A stretch of DNA of 64,000 nt. It comes from Acinetobacter sp. ANC 3832 (GTDB taxonomy: Bacteria > Pseudomonadota > Gammaproteobacteria > Pseudomonadales > Moraxellaceae). The number at the start of each line of letters is the position of its first letter. Position 1 is the first letter of the stretch. Shown piece after piece: positions 25,932-35,480 of this stretch. Both the position numbers and the translations under genes were made by a program. Under the pieces are notes generated by a model that was not told the origin of the DNA, ran no database searches, and was given only the letters and a program-made list of their open reading frames with translations. Where the stretch lies: positions 248,001-312,000 of the forward strand of contig NZ_NEGJ01000002.1 of assembly GCF_002135415.1 (NCBI RefSeq). The letters run 5' to 3'.

Positions 25932-25953
25932 ATTCTGTATTAGAATAATATTC
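25932..25953. promoter_or_regulatory. Probable TetR operator
   Basis: Overlapping inverted repeats ATTCT-GTATT-AGAAT (25932-25946) and GAATAATATTC (25943-25953), centred between the divergent regulator and hotdog genes, 27 bp before the latter's start. Confidence 0.5.
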
Positions 25954-25979
25954 AGTTTGAATTTTCAATAAGGATAAAA

Positions 25980-26450
25980 ATGATGAGCCAAGTTCTTAAA
26001 CTGTGGAAAAAATTCTCCAATAAACCTGCAGGGAAATGGACATTTTCTAAAATGATCTGCTTGAAAGCGCCTTATTTTGGGAGTATTTCGCCGACTTTTG
26101 AAAAACTAGATGCCAATTATTGTGAAATTCGTATTCCTAAAAAACGTGCTGTACTCAATCATATTGGTACAGTACATGCTATAGCCATGTGTAATATGGC
26201 AGAGCTTGCAGGTGGGACCATGACTGAAGTGACAGTTCCATCATCACATCGTTGGATTCCAAAGGGAATGACTGTTGAATATTTAAAGAAGGCAGATACT
26301 GATCTTGTGGCTATTGCGATGCCAGCACAGCCATCTTTCCAATGGACTGAAGGCAGTGATTATCTTGTAAACGTTGATGTTAAAGATACTCAAGGCGAGA
26401 TCGTCTTCCATGCCGTCATTACCATGTGGGTATCTGCTAAAAAGAAATAA
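25980..26450 (+). CDS. Hotdog-fold thioesterase-like protein (DUF4442)
   Basis: 156 residues. The layout fits a PaaI/DUF4442 hotdog protein: a helix near residues 60-75 (NHIGTVHAIAMCNMAELAGG) followed by beta strands with WIPKGMTVEYLKKA and the ending VDVKDTQGEIVFHAVITMWVS. Such proteins hydrolyse acyl-CoA thioesters or bind acyl groups. AAGGAT lies 5 bases before the ATG. Divergent from and likely controlled by the TetR regulator, perhaps in response to fatty acyl compounds. Confidence 0.78.
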   Translation: MMSQVLKLWKKFSNKPAGKWTFSKMICLKAPYFGSISPTFEKLDANYCEIRIPKKRAVLNHIGTVHAIAMCNMAELAGGTMTEVTVPSSHRWIPKGMTVEYLKKADTDLVAIAMPAQPSFQWTEGSDYLVNVDVKDTQGEIVFHAVITMWVSAKKK

Positions 26451-26484
26451 TCTTTAGACTTCCCAAATCAAATTTAAAATGTAA

Positions 26485-26512
26485 AAAACCCTTTGTTTTC
26501 ACAAAGGGTTTT
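26485..26512. terminator. Bidirectional terminator between hotdog gene and ssb
   Basis: Twelve-base stem AAAACCCTTTGT/ACAAAGGGTTTT with a TTTC loop, between convergent genes. Confidence 0.85.
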
Positions 26513-26575
26513 CTTTTGATGATGATCTGCCCTTTTAACTTATACAATAATTAAAAGAGCGATATCTCAAATGTC

Positions 26576-27172
26576 TCAAAATGGTAAATCATCATCTAAA
26601 TCAGCAGGCGCTTGTACAGGTGCAGCAGGTGCCGACTGTGGTTTAGGCGATTGGAAGCCTTGGTTTACATTACCATTGCTATTGTTGCCATAACCGCCTT
26701 GGTTTCCACTTTGCTGATTATTAAATCCGCTATTTTGTGGCTGACCATAACCACCGCTTTGCTGGTTATTATTGTTGTTATTAAAACGTGGTTGGTTAAA
26801 TCCACCATTATCACCAGAACCTTCATTCTGTTGACGATTGTTTGAATCTAACATTTGCATTTGTTCACCACGAATTTCAGTGGTATAGCGCTCTTGACCA
26901 TTTTGGTCAGTCCATTGGCGTGTACGTAATGAACCTTCAATATAAACTTTAGAACCTTTACGGAGATATTGCTGAGCAATTTCACCTAAACGGTTATGTA
27001 AAACTATACGGTGCCATTCAGTTTGTTCTTTGCGTTCACCCGTATTTTTATCAGTCCACGATTCGCTTGTCGCGATTGAAAACTGAGTTAAAGACCCACC
27101 ATTTGGGAAAGTTTTAGTTTCAGGATCTTTACCCAAAGTACCAACTAAAATGACTTTATTTACACCACGCAT
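26576..27172 (-). CDS. ssb: Single-stranded DNA-binding protein
   Basis: 198 residues. OB-fold domain (1-110) starting [18 protein letters not shown] with aromatic contacts W-H-R-I-V, a flexible Gly/Asn/Gln-rich linker (115-185), and the acidic tip DLDDDLPF that recruits repair and replication partners. It coats single-stranded DNA. It follows the MFS gene at 27224 on the same strand with a 51-bp gap. Confidence 0.97.
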   Translation of the reverse strand: MRGVNKVILVGTLGKDPETKTFPNGGSLTQFSIATSESWTDKNTGERKEQTEWHRIVLHNRLGEIAQQYLRKGSKVYIEGSLRTRQWTDQNGQERYTTEIRGEQMQMLDSNNRQQNEGSGDNGGFNQPRFNNNNNNQQSGGYGQPQNSGFNNQQSGNQGGYGNNSNGNVNQGFQSPKPQSAPAAPVQAPADLDDDLPF

Positions 27173-27223
27173 CAGACGTTATCTTCCTATTCAATTCTAT
27201 GTTTTACTTTATAAGAGTTATGT

Positions 27224-28588
27224 TTAAATGGCTACCTCTTTACCCAACAAGTGCGTTAAATGTTGTCGCGCAGCATCATCTAAGAGCTGTTTATCAACTT
27301 TTACATAAGCCACTTGTTGTTCAGACATCACCACGACCTCTTCAATACCATGAATTGCCAGTAACTGAGAAGTCCAATCATCGGTTTGTTTATCTTCAGG
27401 TAATCGCAAAACAATCGAGGTTAAATAACGTGGTTGAGCTAACCCAAAACTAATCAGCAACCAAATTATAGCAATAGCCGATAATACACTCCAACCAATC
27501 GCAGTATTATGTAACATTAATAATTGACCGCCTAAAATCCCGCCACAAAATGCACCTAAAAATTGTCCGCTGGCATTTACGCCCATCGCAGTTGCTTTAG
27601 ATTGAATTGGAGCAGATTTAGACAGCCATGATGGCAGTAAAGCTTCCATCACATTAAAGGCAATAAAGAATAAACCTAAGCCTAAAAGTAGAATATATTT
27701 AGATTGATAGCCAAAAATAAGAATCAATAAACCAATGATAATCCCAGCGATCGCTGTTAAAAATATGCCTCGCATCTTGCGATATTTCTCAGCCAGAATA
27801 ATGCTTGGAAATGCAAAAAATAGACTCAGTACAAGTAGGGGTAAATAAACCATTCCATGCTTAGACAAAGGAATACCTGCAACCTCAATCAACTGAGAAG
27901 GGACATAAATAAACATTGCTGTAAGTAACAAATGCAATGCAAACACAGAAACATGGAGTCTATTTAAGTCACCCATTTTGAGAACTTGTTTTAGCTGACT
28001 AATATAACCTTGCTTATAATTTTTATGATGACGTGTGGTTTTAGGCACCATAAACACCATTAAAATTGCAAGCAATCCCATAATGGTGGTGACCCAAAAC
28101 AGACCTGAAATGCCCATCAAACTAGTGAGCCAAGGCCCCAAACTAAAAGCAACCACAAAGGATAAACCAATGCTCATGCCCATGGTTGCCATGGCTTTTG
28201 AACGTTGTTCCTCTCGTGTCACATCTGCAAGCAATGCCATCACTACCGCAGAAACAGCCCCTGCACCTGCTATAGCACGCCCAATAATCACACCATAAAT
28301 GGTTTCAGACATTGCAGCCACAGCACCGCCTAAAGCGAAGAGCAATAAGCCAAAAATAATTAAAGGTTTACGACTAAAACGGTCTGCCAAAAGGCTAAAA
28401 GGAATTTGTAATAAAGCTTGGCTTAAACCATATACACCAACAGCTAATCCGATAAGTGCTGGCGTTGCATATTGGTAAGATTGCCCTGCCACCGCAAATA
28501 CTGGGATGATCATGAACAATCCCAACATGCGTAATGCAAAAATACTGCTTAATGCAAAAGTTGAGCGACGTTCTAAGGCATTCATCAT
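27224..28588 (-). CDS. MFS transporter, YajR type
   Basis: 454 residues. Twelve membrane helices with the MFS motif A FSLLADRFSRKPLI and YajR-like blocks (FALRMLGLFMIIPVFAV, LLADVTREEQRSKAMA). The last 60 or so residues (VLRLPEDKQTDDWTSQLL to the end) form a soluble ferredoxin-like domain as in E. coli YajR, unusual among MFS proteins. Substrate unknown; proton-driven efflux is the usual guess. ATG 28588 is chosen over GTG 28594. It directly precedes ssb. Confidence 0.85.
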   Translation of the reverse strand: MMNALERRSTFALSSIFALRMLGLFMIIPVFAVAGQSYQYATPALIGLAVGVYGLSQALLQIPFSLLADRFSRKPLIIFGLLLFALGGAVAAMSETIYGVIIGRAIAGAGAVSAVVMALLADVTREEQRSKAMATMGMSIGLSFVVAFSLGPWLTSLMGISGLFWVTTIMGLLAILMVFMVPKTTRHHKNYKQGYISQLKQVLKMGDLNRLHVSVFALHLLLTAMFIYVPSQLIEVAGIPLSKHGMVYLPLLVLSLFFAFPSIILAEKYRKMRGIFLTAIAGIIIGLLILIFGYQSKYILLLGLGLFFIAFNVMEALLPSWLSKSAPIQSKATAMGVNASGQFLGAFCGGILGGQLLMLHNTAIGWSVLSAIAIIWLLISFGLAQPRYLTSIVLRLPEDKQTDDWTSQLLAIHGIEEVVVMSEQQVAYVKVDKQLLDDAARQHLTHLLGKEVAI

Positions 28589-28675
28589 ATTCACTGGCTA
28601 TCAAAATTGGCGATTCTGTTATCTCCACATCATCGCACATTGCTGCAACTTTGTGGAAACATTGAACATAAAAAA

Positions 28676-28694
28676 GGACGCAATATATGCGCCC
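28676..28694 (-). terminator. Terminator after the DUF475 gene
   Basis: On the minus strand GGGCGCA-TATAT-TGCGTCC is followed by six T; 31 bp past the stop codon of the DUF475 gene. Confidence 0.8.
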
Positions 28695-28724
28695 TCCATT
28701 TTAAACAAATATCTTAAATATGGA

Positions 28725-29804
28725 TTAACTATTTACAGTTCGTTTGTTGTATTGGATTGATGCAAAAATTGCCCAAACAATAAACGCCACACCAATAAGA
28801 CCTGTAACCACTTCAGGAACATGTACACCCGTACCACTTGCCAGCATAATAAATGCTAAAGCACCAATGGCATAATGCGCACCATGTTCAAGGTAGATAT
28901 AAGCATCCAATGTGCCTTTTTCTACCAAATAAATCGTCATTGAACGAACAAACATCGCACCAATAGCCAGACCTAGCATGATAATGACAACATCTGAAGT
29001 AATCGCAAATGCACCAATCACACCATCAAAACTGAATGATGCATCAAGGACTTCAAGATAAATAAAACCACCAATACCTGCTTTAATTACACCTGAAGGC
29101 GCACCACTGGCATCATGTCCAATCGCATTACCATCCTCATCTACTTCAGGCTCACCACCTAACATATGGCTTAAAACTTGTACGCCAATGTAGATCACAA
29201 TACCCCAAATACCAGCCATCGTTACCACAAGACGTTTTGCTTCTTCTACATTTGCAGCCATGATGAGTAAAGCAATCAGCGCAACAAATACAGACATCGC
29301 AGGAACATTGGCAAGGTTGGCTAAACGGCGTTCTAACCATCTAAACCAGTGTGTATCTTTACCTTCATCTAAGAAGAAGTTTAAGAATACAAGCAATAAA
29401 AATGATCCACCAAATGCTGCAATTTCAGCATGATGTGCCATCAATTTTGCTGAATATTCAATAGGATTATTCAAAGCCATCTTCACGACTTCAAGCATTC
29501 CCATATCTGCTGTCACAGCAACAATCACGATTGGGAAAACCAAACGCATACCAAAAACAGCAACTACAATACCGACTGTTAAGAAGATCATTTTCCAGAA
29601 ATGATCCCATCCTCGTAAAACTGAGGCATTCACTACGGCATTATCAAATGAGAGGGACACTTCCATGACTGCTAAAATTGCAGTAATGGTCAGTGCTGTG
29701 AACATGGTTTGTAAACCTGCTTGTGGACCATGGGTATAACCCCAATAAGCAGAAATAGCCAAACACACGATCGTAAAAAATATAGAGAAACCAAAATGTT
29801 TCAT
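28725..29804 (-). CDS. DUF475 (TerC-like) integral membrane protein
   Basis: 359 residues with eight or nine membrane helices. Two acidic signatures typical of the TerC superfamily are present: VSLSFDNAVVNASVLRG in the first half and ASFSFDGVIGAFAI in the second. Members are linked to tellurite resistance or metal (manganese) export; the exact role here is unknown. ATG 29804 (MKHFGFS) is chosen, with AGG about 9 bases upstream; a longer form to 29822 is less likely. Confidence 0.88.
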   Translation of the reverse strand: MKHFGFSIFFTIVCLAISAYWGYTHGPQAGLQTMFTALTITAILAVMEVSLSFDNAVVNASVLRGWDHFWKMIFLTVGIVVAVFGMRLVFPIVIVAVTADMGMLEVVKMALNNPIEYSAKLMAHHAEIAAFGGSFLLLVFLNFFLDEGKDTHWFRWLERRLANLANVPAMSVFVALIALLIMAANVEEAKRLVVTMAGIWGIVIYIGVQVLSHMLGGEPEVDEDGNAIGHDASGAPSGVIKAGIGGFIYLEVLDASFSFDGVIGAFAITSDVVIIMLGLAIGAMFVRSMTIYLVEKGTLDAYIYLEHGAHYAIGALAFIMLASGTGVHVPEVVTGLIGVAFIVWAIFASIQYNKRTVNS

Positions 29805-30031
29805 GGAACGACCTATGCACAATTATTTATAATGAAAATTCTGTAAAACTTAAAAGAAAATTTAAGATTTAATTGGATGTGATTATGACAACTTTTTCAC
29901 ATTTAACCAAAATTCTTCGTATGATTTTTTGAATTCTAGTCTGCGTTATGTTCTCTATCATATCTTCCTTTTAACAGTCTTGATATAGTCCTGACATTCC
30001 TCATTTTCTTTATTGTCGATAGGTATTTGAC

Positions 30032-30706
30032 ATGAGTTTTTCTCAAGATGTTTGGCAGCGTAATTTAAATTTATATCAAAAAACGTTAGATCTACCTTTT
30101 AATCAAGAGCTTGCTCAAGGGACGTTAAGCAAAGACGTCTTTTGTCATTATGTGATTCAAGATGCACATTACCTTGTTGCTTATGGTCGAGCTTTGGCGG
30201 TATGTGGTGCAAAAGCATTTGAAGCAGATGACATCATTCAATTCACGCAAGGGGCTAAAGAAGCCATTGTCGTTGAACGCAGTTTACATGATGGTTTTAT
30301 GCAAGATTTTGGCATTACCAAACAACAATTTGAAACAACACCTTTAACTTTGGCTTGCCATCATTACACCTCATTTTTAACCGCAACAGCTTGGTCTGAA
30401 AGCTATCCTGTAGTTTTGGCTTCACTGCTCCCTTGCTTTTGGATTTATGCTGAAGTTGGTAAAGATATTGTGAGCAAATCAATTCCAAATAACCCATATC
30501 AAGCTTGGGTCGATACTTATTCAGGTGAAGAGTTTAATGAGGCTGTCCGCAATGTACTGGCAACCATTGATAAAGTTGCAGAGCGTTGTGATGCTGATAC
30601 CATTGAGAAAATGCATCAAGCTTATACCAAAGGTGCTGAATTAGAATGGTTGTTTTGGGATGGTGCTTATCATCAAAGACAATGGCTAGGGCTTTCTCAA
30701 CCATAA
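30032..30706 (+). CDS. tenA: Aminopyrimidine aminohydrolase / thiaminase II
   Basis: 224-residue helical protein. All catalytic positions of B. subtilis TenA fall at the same numbers: Asp44, Tyr112, Cys135, Tyr139 and Glu205. It hydrolyses aminopyrimidines to salvage the HMP half of thiamin, or cleaves thiamin itself. No TPP riboswitch is visible in the 209-bp upstream spacer. Monocistronic. The 215 bp after it hold nothing I can identify. Confidence 0.92.
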   Translation: MSFSQDVWQRNLNLYQKTLDLPFNQELAQGTLSKDVFCHYVIQDAHYLVAYGRALAVCGAKAFEADDIIQFTQGAKEAIVVERSLHDGFMQDFGITKQQFETTPLTLACHHYTSFLTATAWSESYPVVLASLLPCFWIYAEVGKDIVSKSIPNNPYQAWVDTYSGEEFNEAVRNVLATIDKVAERCDADTIEKMHQAYTKGAELEWLFWDGAYHQRQWLGLSQP

Positions 30707-30921
30707 TTGAGATGAATCAATTAATTTAGACTTGTGTATTCTACTTCTTGCATCACACCTTTTATTTCTCTTATAGAAATCATTCAAAGTGTAGATAGTA
30801 CATGGTGCAAGAAGTTTCCGATCTTTGAGTATTTGAGTCTTTATCGTTTTCTTTAAATTGATGCTTCTATATAAATAATTCATTCGAAAAATTTACTGTT
30901 GAATGAATTACTGCGAAAAAT

Positions 30922-31263
30922 TTACTGCTGAAAAATTTGCCATTCATAAATCAATCCAGCTGCAGCTACGATCCAACAAAGCGTTGCTAGACCTAAACAA
31001 GACCACATGGACATCTTTGTCGCTAACGCATAGACCATGATTAAATAAAGAGCATATGGAATTAAAGACCACAAGCCAAATAAAGCCGTTTTACGCAACG
31101 CCTCTGCGCCTTGCTGTTGTGACACAATGACATGGGCAATTAATGCAAAAGTAGGAAAGAGTGGCACTAAGCCAGCAATATAAAATGCTTTGCTTTTTGA
31201 AAGTATCGAAATAAGAATAACGACCGCTGCCCCTAAAATACATTTTAAAAACAAAGACAGCAT
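30922..31263 (-). CDS. glpM: GlpM-family membrane protein
   Basis: 113 residues, four hydrophobic segments. The block SKSKAFYIAGLVPLFPTFALIAH and then ALRKTALFGLWSLIPYALYL are the marks of GlpM (membrane protein named from Pseudomonas glycerol metabolism; molecular role unknown). I start it at ATG 31263, because GAG lies 9 bases upstream and this matches the usual length; a start at 31314 would add a basic 17-residue head. No glycerol genes are nearby. Confidence 0.85.
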   Translation of the reverse strand: MLSLFLKCILGAAVVILISILSKSKAFYIAGLVPLFPTFALIAHVIVSQQQGAEALRKTALFGLWSLIPYALYLIMVYALATKMSMWSCLGLATLCWIVAAAGLIYEWQIFQQ

Positions 31264-31476
31264 AAAGCACTCAAATTTAGATTTTCTAAAAAATGTTAGT
31301 TTACGCTGATTCATTTCTTTTAAAAGATCTGATCTGCATAAAAGCGAATCACGCTTTAGTAGCTTACGTGAATATCAATGATCTCCTTTTATTCTCTAAT
31401 AATAAATTCAAAGGTTTATGTAAAAATTGTATTGATTTAAAACTGGACTTTCAGTATTAAATCACGCATTATAAAC

Positions 31477-31495
31477 GATAATGATTATCATTTAT
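31477..31495. promoter_or_regulatory. Fur box
   Basis: GATAATGATTATCATTTAT matches the 19-bp consensus GATAATGATWATCATTATC at all but the last few bases, 31 bp before the start of the gene at 31526. Iron-dependent repression of that gene is the clear prediction. Confidence 0.78.
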
Positions 31496-31525
31496 AATGC
31501 GTGATTTTGTTTGAGAGGGATAACA

Positions 31526-31900
31526 ATGCAACTAGAAAATATGGGAACAGAAGCCATCCGTGCATTTTTCACCTTACAATGCTGTTGGCTGAATAGCGAA
31601 GAAATTTACTTAGAAAAAGGCTGTGAACATTGTGGTTCTGCTGCCACATATTTAATTTACTTTACCAACCAACACATCCAAAAATTAATGTTAGCCTTCA
31701 TTCAAAAATACAATTGTTATCTATCCAAACAATTAGATTTGCTTGACTTACCAGACTTTGAAAAAAGCTATAACGACTTTCTACAAATTATGGAAAATGA
31801 AGTTAATTTTTATGCACGAAAGCATCATGAAATTCCACGTACATTGGCTTTCGAAGAAATAGACTCTATTTTTGAACGTTCATTCCGCATGGCATGCTAA
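31526..31900 (+). CDS. Fur-box-controlled cysteine-containing protein of unknown function
   Basis: 124 residues, soluble. A short Cys set LQCCWLNSEEIYLEKGCEHCGSAA (residues 18-41) offers four cysteines, suggesting a metal or Fe-S site, followed by helices. The ATG at 31526 has GAGAGGGA 6-13 bases upstream. A near-consensus Fur box covers the promoter, so it should be made under iron limitation. I do not recognise the family. Pseudomonas has a small Fur-controlled gene of similar size (fagA) in a fumC-sodA operon, but those neighbours are absent here and I do not claim homology. Confidence 0.72.
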   Translation: MQLENMGTEAIRAFFTLQCCWLNSEEIYLEKGCEHCGSAATYLIYFTNQHIQKLMLAFIQKYNCYLSKQLDLLDLPDFEKSYNDFLQIMENEVNFYARKHHEIPRTLAFEEIDSIFERSFRMAC

Positions 31901-31962
31901 ATAACGATTGAGCATACATTCATGATGAAATGGTTTTTTATTTAGATGATTTGTTTAAGTCA

Positions 31963-32319
31963 TTAAATAAAATTCACGACCATTAAAGTCACTAAAGCTG
32001 GCAGGGCTTGAATATATAGAATCTTTTTACTGGCGGTCATGGCACCGTAAAGCCCTGCAACCAATACACAGCCTAAAAAGAAATTGGCCAGTTGAATTGC
32101 AAACGGCATTGCTGCAAAGAGTGACCAAATTAAACCTGCAGCTAAAAATCCATTATATAAACCTTGATTCTGTGCCAAAACTTTGGTTAATGCTGCCTTT
32201 TCAGAATTATTACCAAAGGCTTTCATTCCCATCGGTTTGTCCCACAGGAACATTTCTAAAATAAGAAAGTAAATATGCAAAATGGCAATAAAAGCGATAA
32301 GAACTTTGGCAATGATCAT
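31963..32319 (-). CDS. DUF1304 membrane protein
   Basis: 118 residues with four membrane helices. The signature LEMFLWDKPMGMKAFG, then LAQNQGLYNGFLAAGLIWS, is typical of DUF1304. Function unknown. The gene ends 63 bp from the Fur-box gene's stop (convergent) and starts 299 bp before uvrA (divergent). Confidence 0.85.
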   Translation of the reverse strand: MIIAKVLIAFIAILHIYFLILEMFLWDKPMGMKAFGNNSEKAALTKVLAQNQGLYNGFLAAGLIWSLFAAMPFAIQLANFFLGCVLVAGLYGAMTASKKILYIQALPALVTLMVVNFI

Positions 32320-32519
32320 TTTAATTTTCCAAATTATTTAATTTTTTGACTCTATACACAGCGTTCAGGATCATAAAATCTGCCATGTCACTCATCATCG
32401 AAGTATTCTTTTTACAGCATTAAATTTATCTTAAAAATGCAAATTTCAACAGAAAAATTTCTGACTTGTCACTACACAAAAACCTCGATACAGTGAGATT
32501 CTTAACAAATTCATCAATC

Positions 32520-32534
32520 CGACACAAAATGTCG
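32520..32534. repeat. CGACA-N5-TGTCG palindrome upstream of uvrA
   Basis: CGACACAAAATGTCG, 85 bp before the uvrA start. Same arms and spacing as the repeat at 15880-15894. It may be an operator; no SOS-type box is otherwise visible in the 299-bp spacer. Confidence 0.4.
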
Positions 32535-32618
32535 TTAAAAAACGATTTAATACAGCTTGAACAAATTTAAATCGCTATCATATATAACCTTCAATTTGCA
32601 CAATACCGAGAAAGTTTT

Positions 32619-35450
32619 ATGAGCCAAAGTCATATCCGTATTCGAGGCGCACGTACCCATAACTTAAAAAATGTGTCCCTCGATATTCCACGCGATAAAT
32701 TCGTGGTCATTACGGGACTCTCAGGCTCTGGTAAATCTTCCCTTGCCTTTGATACTTTATATGCAGAAGGACAACGTCGCTATGTAGAATCGTTGTCTGC
32801 CTACGCACGCCAATTTTTATCGCAAATGGAAAAACCTGAAGTAGATTCCATTGAAGGTTTAAGTCCTGCTATTGCGATTGAACAAAAATCGACAAGTCAT
32901 AACCCTCGTTCAACAGTGGGAACGATTACTGAAATTTACGATTATTTACGTCTACTCTATGCTCGTGTTGGTACGCCTTATTGCCCTGAACATGATTTGC
33001 CAATGGTGGCGCAAACCATTTCGGAAATGGTCGATGCGGTTAAAGGCTTGGAAGAAGGCACCGCTTTAATGTTGCTCGCACCCGTCGTGCGTGAACGTAA
33101 AGGCGAATACACCAATCTTTTTGAACAATTGCAAAGCCAAGGTTTTGTCCGTGCTCGTGTCGATGGTGAAGTCATTGATATTGATACACCACCTGAACTC
33201 GATAAAAAGAAAAAGCACACCATTGAAGTGGTCGTTGACCGTTTTAAAGTCCGTGATGATTTGGGCAATCGTATTGCTGAAAGTTTTGAAACAGCATTAC
33301 GCTTAGGCAGTGATATTGCGACATTATCGTGGATGAATGGCGAACAAAGCGATCGTACATTCTCGGCAAAACACTCCTGCCCTGAATGTGAACGTGCTGT
33401 CGGTGAACTTGAACCACGCCTATTTTCCTTCAACAATCCATTCGGGGCTTGCCCTGTCTGTGATGGTTTAGGTACACGCAGTCATTTCAGTTCAGAAAAA
33501 TTGATTCCTAGCCCTGATGTTTCCATCAGTCAAGGTGCCATTCGTGGTTGGGACAGACAACGTCCGTATTACTACAGCATGATTGAAAAAGTGGCTGAAC
33601 ATTTTGGCTTTTCTTTAGATACGCCATGGAATGAACTCGATGCTGATACCAAAAAGAAATTCCTTTACGGTACAGGCAAAGACAAAGTTGATTTAAGTTA
33701 TATCGATGAGCGTGGTCGTTCACATAAGCGTGTGCAAGCTTTTGAAGGAATCTTGCCTCATTTAGAACGTCGTTACCGTGAAACCGAATCAAATTATGTC
33801 CGTGAAGATTTAGCCCAATATTTATCCAATGCAGCTTGCGATGCCTGTGATGGTTCACGCCTGAATGAAATCTCACGTAATGTAAAAATCTTAGACAAGA
33901 CCATTGCTCAAATCACCAAGATGTCGATTGGTGATGCCGAACAATATTATCAAGACTTACAACTTGAAGGTGCCAAAGGTGAAATTGGCGATAAAATCTT
34001 TAAAGAAATTCGTGAGCGTCTACACTTCCTTGTTTCTGTTGGATTGAATTATTTAAGCTTATCCCGTTCTGCTGAAACCCTTTCAGGGGGTGAAGCACAA
34101 CGTATCCGCTTGGCTTCGCAAATTGGTGCAGGCTTAATGGGCGTGATGTACGTGCTTGATGAACCATCAATTGGTTTACATCAACGTGATAACGACCGTT
34201 TGCTTGAAACTTTAGTTCGTTTACGTGACTTGGGCAATACCGTTTTAGTGGTTGAACATGATGAAGATGCCATTCGAGCTGCCGATCATATTATTGATAT
34301 TGGTCCTGGTGCAGGGATTCATGGCGGTCATATTATTGCCGAAGGAACCTATGAAGAAATTTTGGCAAATCCCAATTCACTTACGGGTCAATATCTCTCA
34401 GGCAAGTTAAAAATTGCAGTACCGAAAGTTCGTACTCAGCCACCAAAGCCTGAAGAGCAAATTAAGCTGATGGGTGCAAGTGGCCATAACTTAAGAAATG
34501 TCGATTTGACCATTCCTTTGGGCATTATGACCTGTGTCACAGGGGTTTCGGGTTCAGGTAAATCTACGTTGATTAACCGTACCTTGTTACCGCTTGCAGC
34601 GACGCAATTGAATGGTGCAACCACGCTGACTGCTGAAAAATTTGATTCGATTGATGGCTTACAATTCCTAGATAAAGTCGTGGATATTGACCAAAGCCCG
34701 ATTGGACGTACACCTCGTTCGAATCCTGCAACGTATACAGGTTTGTTTACACCCATTCGTGAACTTTTTGCGCAAACACCTGAAGCCAAAGCCCGTGGTT
34801 ATGCTGCAGGTCGTTTCTCGTTTAACGTGAAAGGTGGTCGTTGTGAAGCCTGTGAAGGCGACGGCATGATTAAAGTGGCGATGCACTTCTTACCTGATAT
34901 GTATGTGCCTTGCGATTCTTGTCATGGTGATCGTTATAACCGTGAAACTTTAGAAGTTGGCTATAAAGGCAAAAACATTTCTGATGTTTTGGGTATGACC
35001 GTTGAAGATGCGATGTATTTCTTTGAAGCCATTCCTGTGATTCACCGTCGTTTAGAAACCTTAACTCAAGTCGGTTTGGGCTATATACGTTTGGGTCAAT
35101 CTGCAACCACGCTTTCAGGTGGTGAAGCACAGCGTGTGAAATTGGCACGTGAATTGGCGAAGCGTGATACGGGTAAAACCTTATATGTCTTGGATGAACC
35201 AACTACAGGTTTGCATTTCCATGACATTGCAAAGCTTTTGGATATTCTTCATGAGCTCCGTAATAAGGGAAATACCATTGTGGTCATTGAGCACAATTTG
35301 GATGTGGTGAAAACTGCCGATTGGGTGATTGATTTAGGCCCTGAAGGTGGTGCAGGCGGTGGTATGATTATTGCTGAAGGTACACCTGAAGACGTGGTGA
35401 AGTCTAAAGTTTCACATACAGCGAAGTTTTTGAAGGCGTTGTTGAAGTAA
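32619..35450 (+). CDS. uvrA: Excinuclease ABC subunit A
   Basis: 943 residues, full length. Two ABC ATPase modules: Walker A GLSGSGKS (33-40) and GVSGSGKS in the second half, each with an LSGGEAQR signature. Zinc ligands Cys254, Cys257, Cys278 and Cys281 and the second finger CEACEGDG...CDSCHGDR are intact. UvrA finds bulky DNA lesions and loads UvrB in nucleotide excision repair. It is a single gene ending at a terminator shared with the convergent KAP NTPase gene. Confidence 0.98.
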   Translation: MSQSHIRIRGARTHNLKNVSLDIPRDKFVVITGLSGSGKSSLAFDTLYAEGQRRYVESLSAYARQFLSQMEKPEVDSIEGLSPAIAIEQKSTSHNPRSTVGTITEIYDYLRLLYARVGTPYCPEHDLPMVAQTISEMVDAVKGLEEGTALMLLAPVVRERKGEYTNLFEQLQSQGFVRARVDGEVIDIDTPPELDKKKKHTIEVVVDRFKVRDDLGNRIAESFETALRLGSDIATLSWMNGEQSDRTFSAKHSCPECERAVGELEPRLFSFNNPFGACPVCDGLGTRSHFSSEKLIPSPDVSISQGAIRGWDRQRPYYYSMIEKVAEHFGFSLDTPWNELDADTKKKFLYGTGKDKVDLSYIDERGRSHKRVQAFEGILPHLERRYRETESNYVREDLAQYLSNAACDACDGSRLNEISRNVKILDKTIAQITKMSIGDAEQYYQDLQLEGAKGEIGDKIFKEIRERLHFLVSVGLNYLSLSRSAETLSGGEAQRIRLASQIGAGLMGVMYVLDEPSIGLHQRDNDRLLETLVRLRDLGNTVLVVEHDEDAIRAADHIIDIGPGAGIHGGHIIAEGTYEEILANPNSLTGQYLSGKLKIAVPKVRTQPPKPEEQIKLMGASGHNLRNVDLTIPLGIMTCVTGVSGSGKSTLINRTLLPLAATQLNGATTLTAEKFDSIDGLQFLDKVVDIDQSPIGRTPRSNPATYTGLFTPIRELFAQTPEAKARGYAAGRFSFNVKGGRCEACEGDGMIKVAMHFLPDMYVPCDSCHGDRYNRETLEVGYKGKNISDVLGMTVEDAMYFFEAIPVIHRRLETLTQVGLGYIRLGQSATTLSGGEAQRVKLARELAKRDTGKTLYVLDEPTTGLHFHDIAKLLDILHELRNKGNTIVVIEHNLDVVKTADWVIDLGPEGGAGGGMIIAEGTPEDVVKSKVSHTAKFLKALLK

Positions 35451-35456
35451 TTTAGA

Positions 35457-35480
35457 GAAAGGGCTCATAAGAGCCCTTTC
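35457..35480. terminator. uvrA terminator overlapping the KAP gene end
   Basis: Perfect 10-bp stem GAAAGGGCTC/GAGCCCTTTC, ATAA loop, T5 tail on the plus strand, 7 bp after the uvrA stop. The stop codon of the convergent KAP gene lies in the loop region and its last codons in the right arm. Confidence 0.88.

Noticed and set aside
29823..30031. Possible TPP riboswitch upstream of tenA
   Set aside because: No conserved CTGAGA or ACCTGATC-type elements are present in the spacer.
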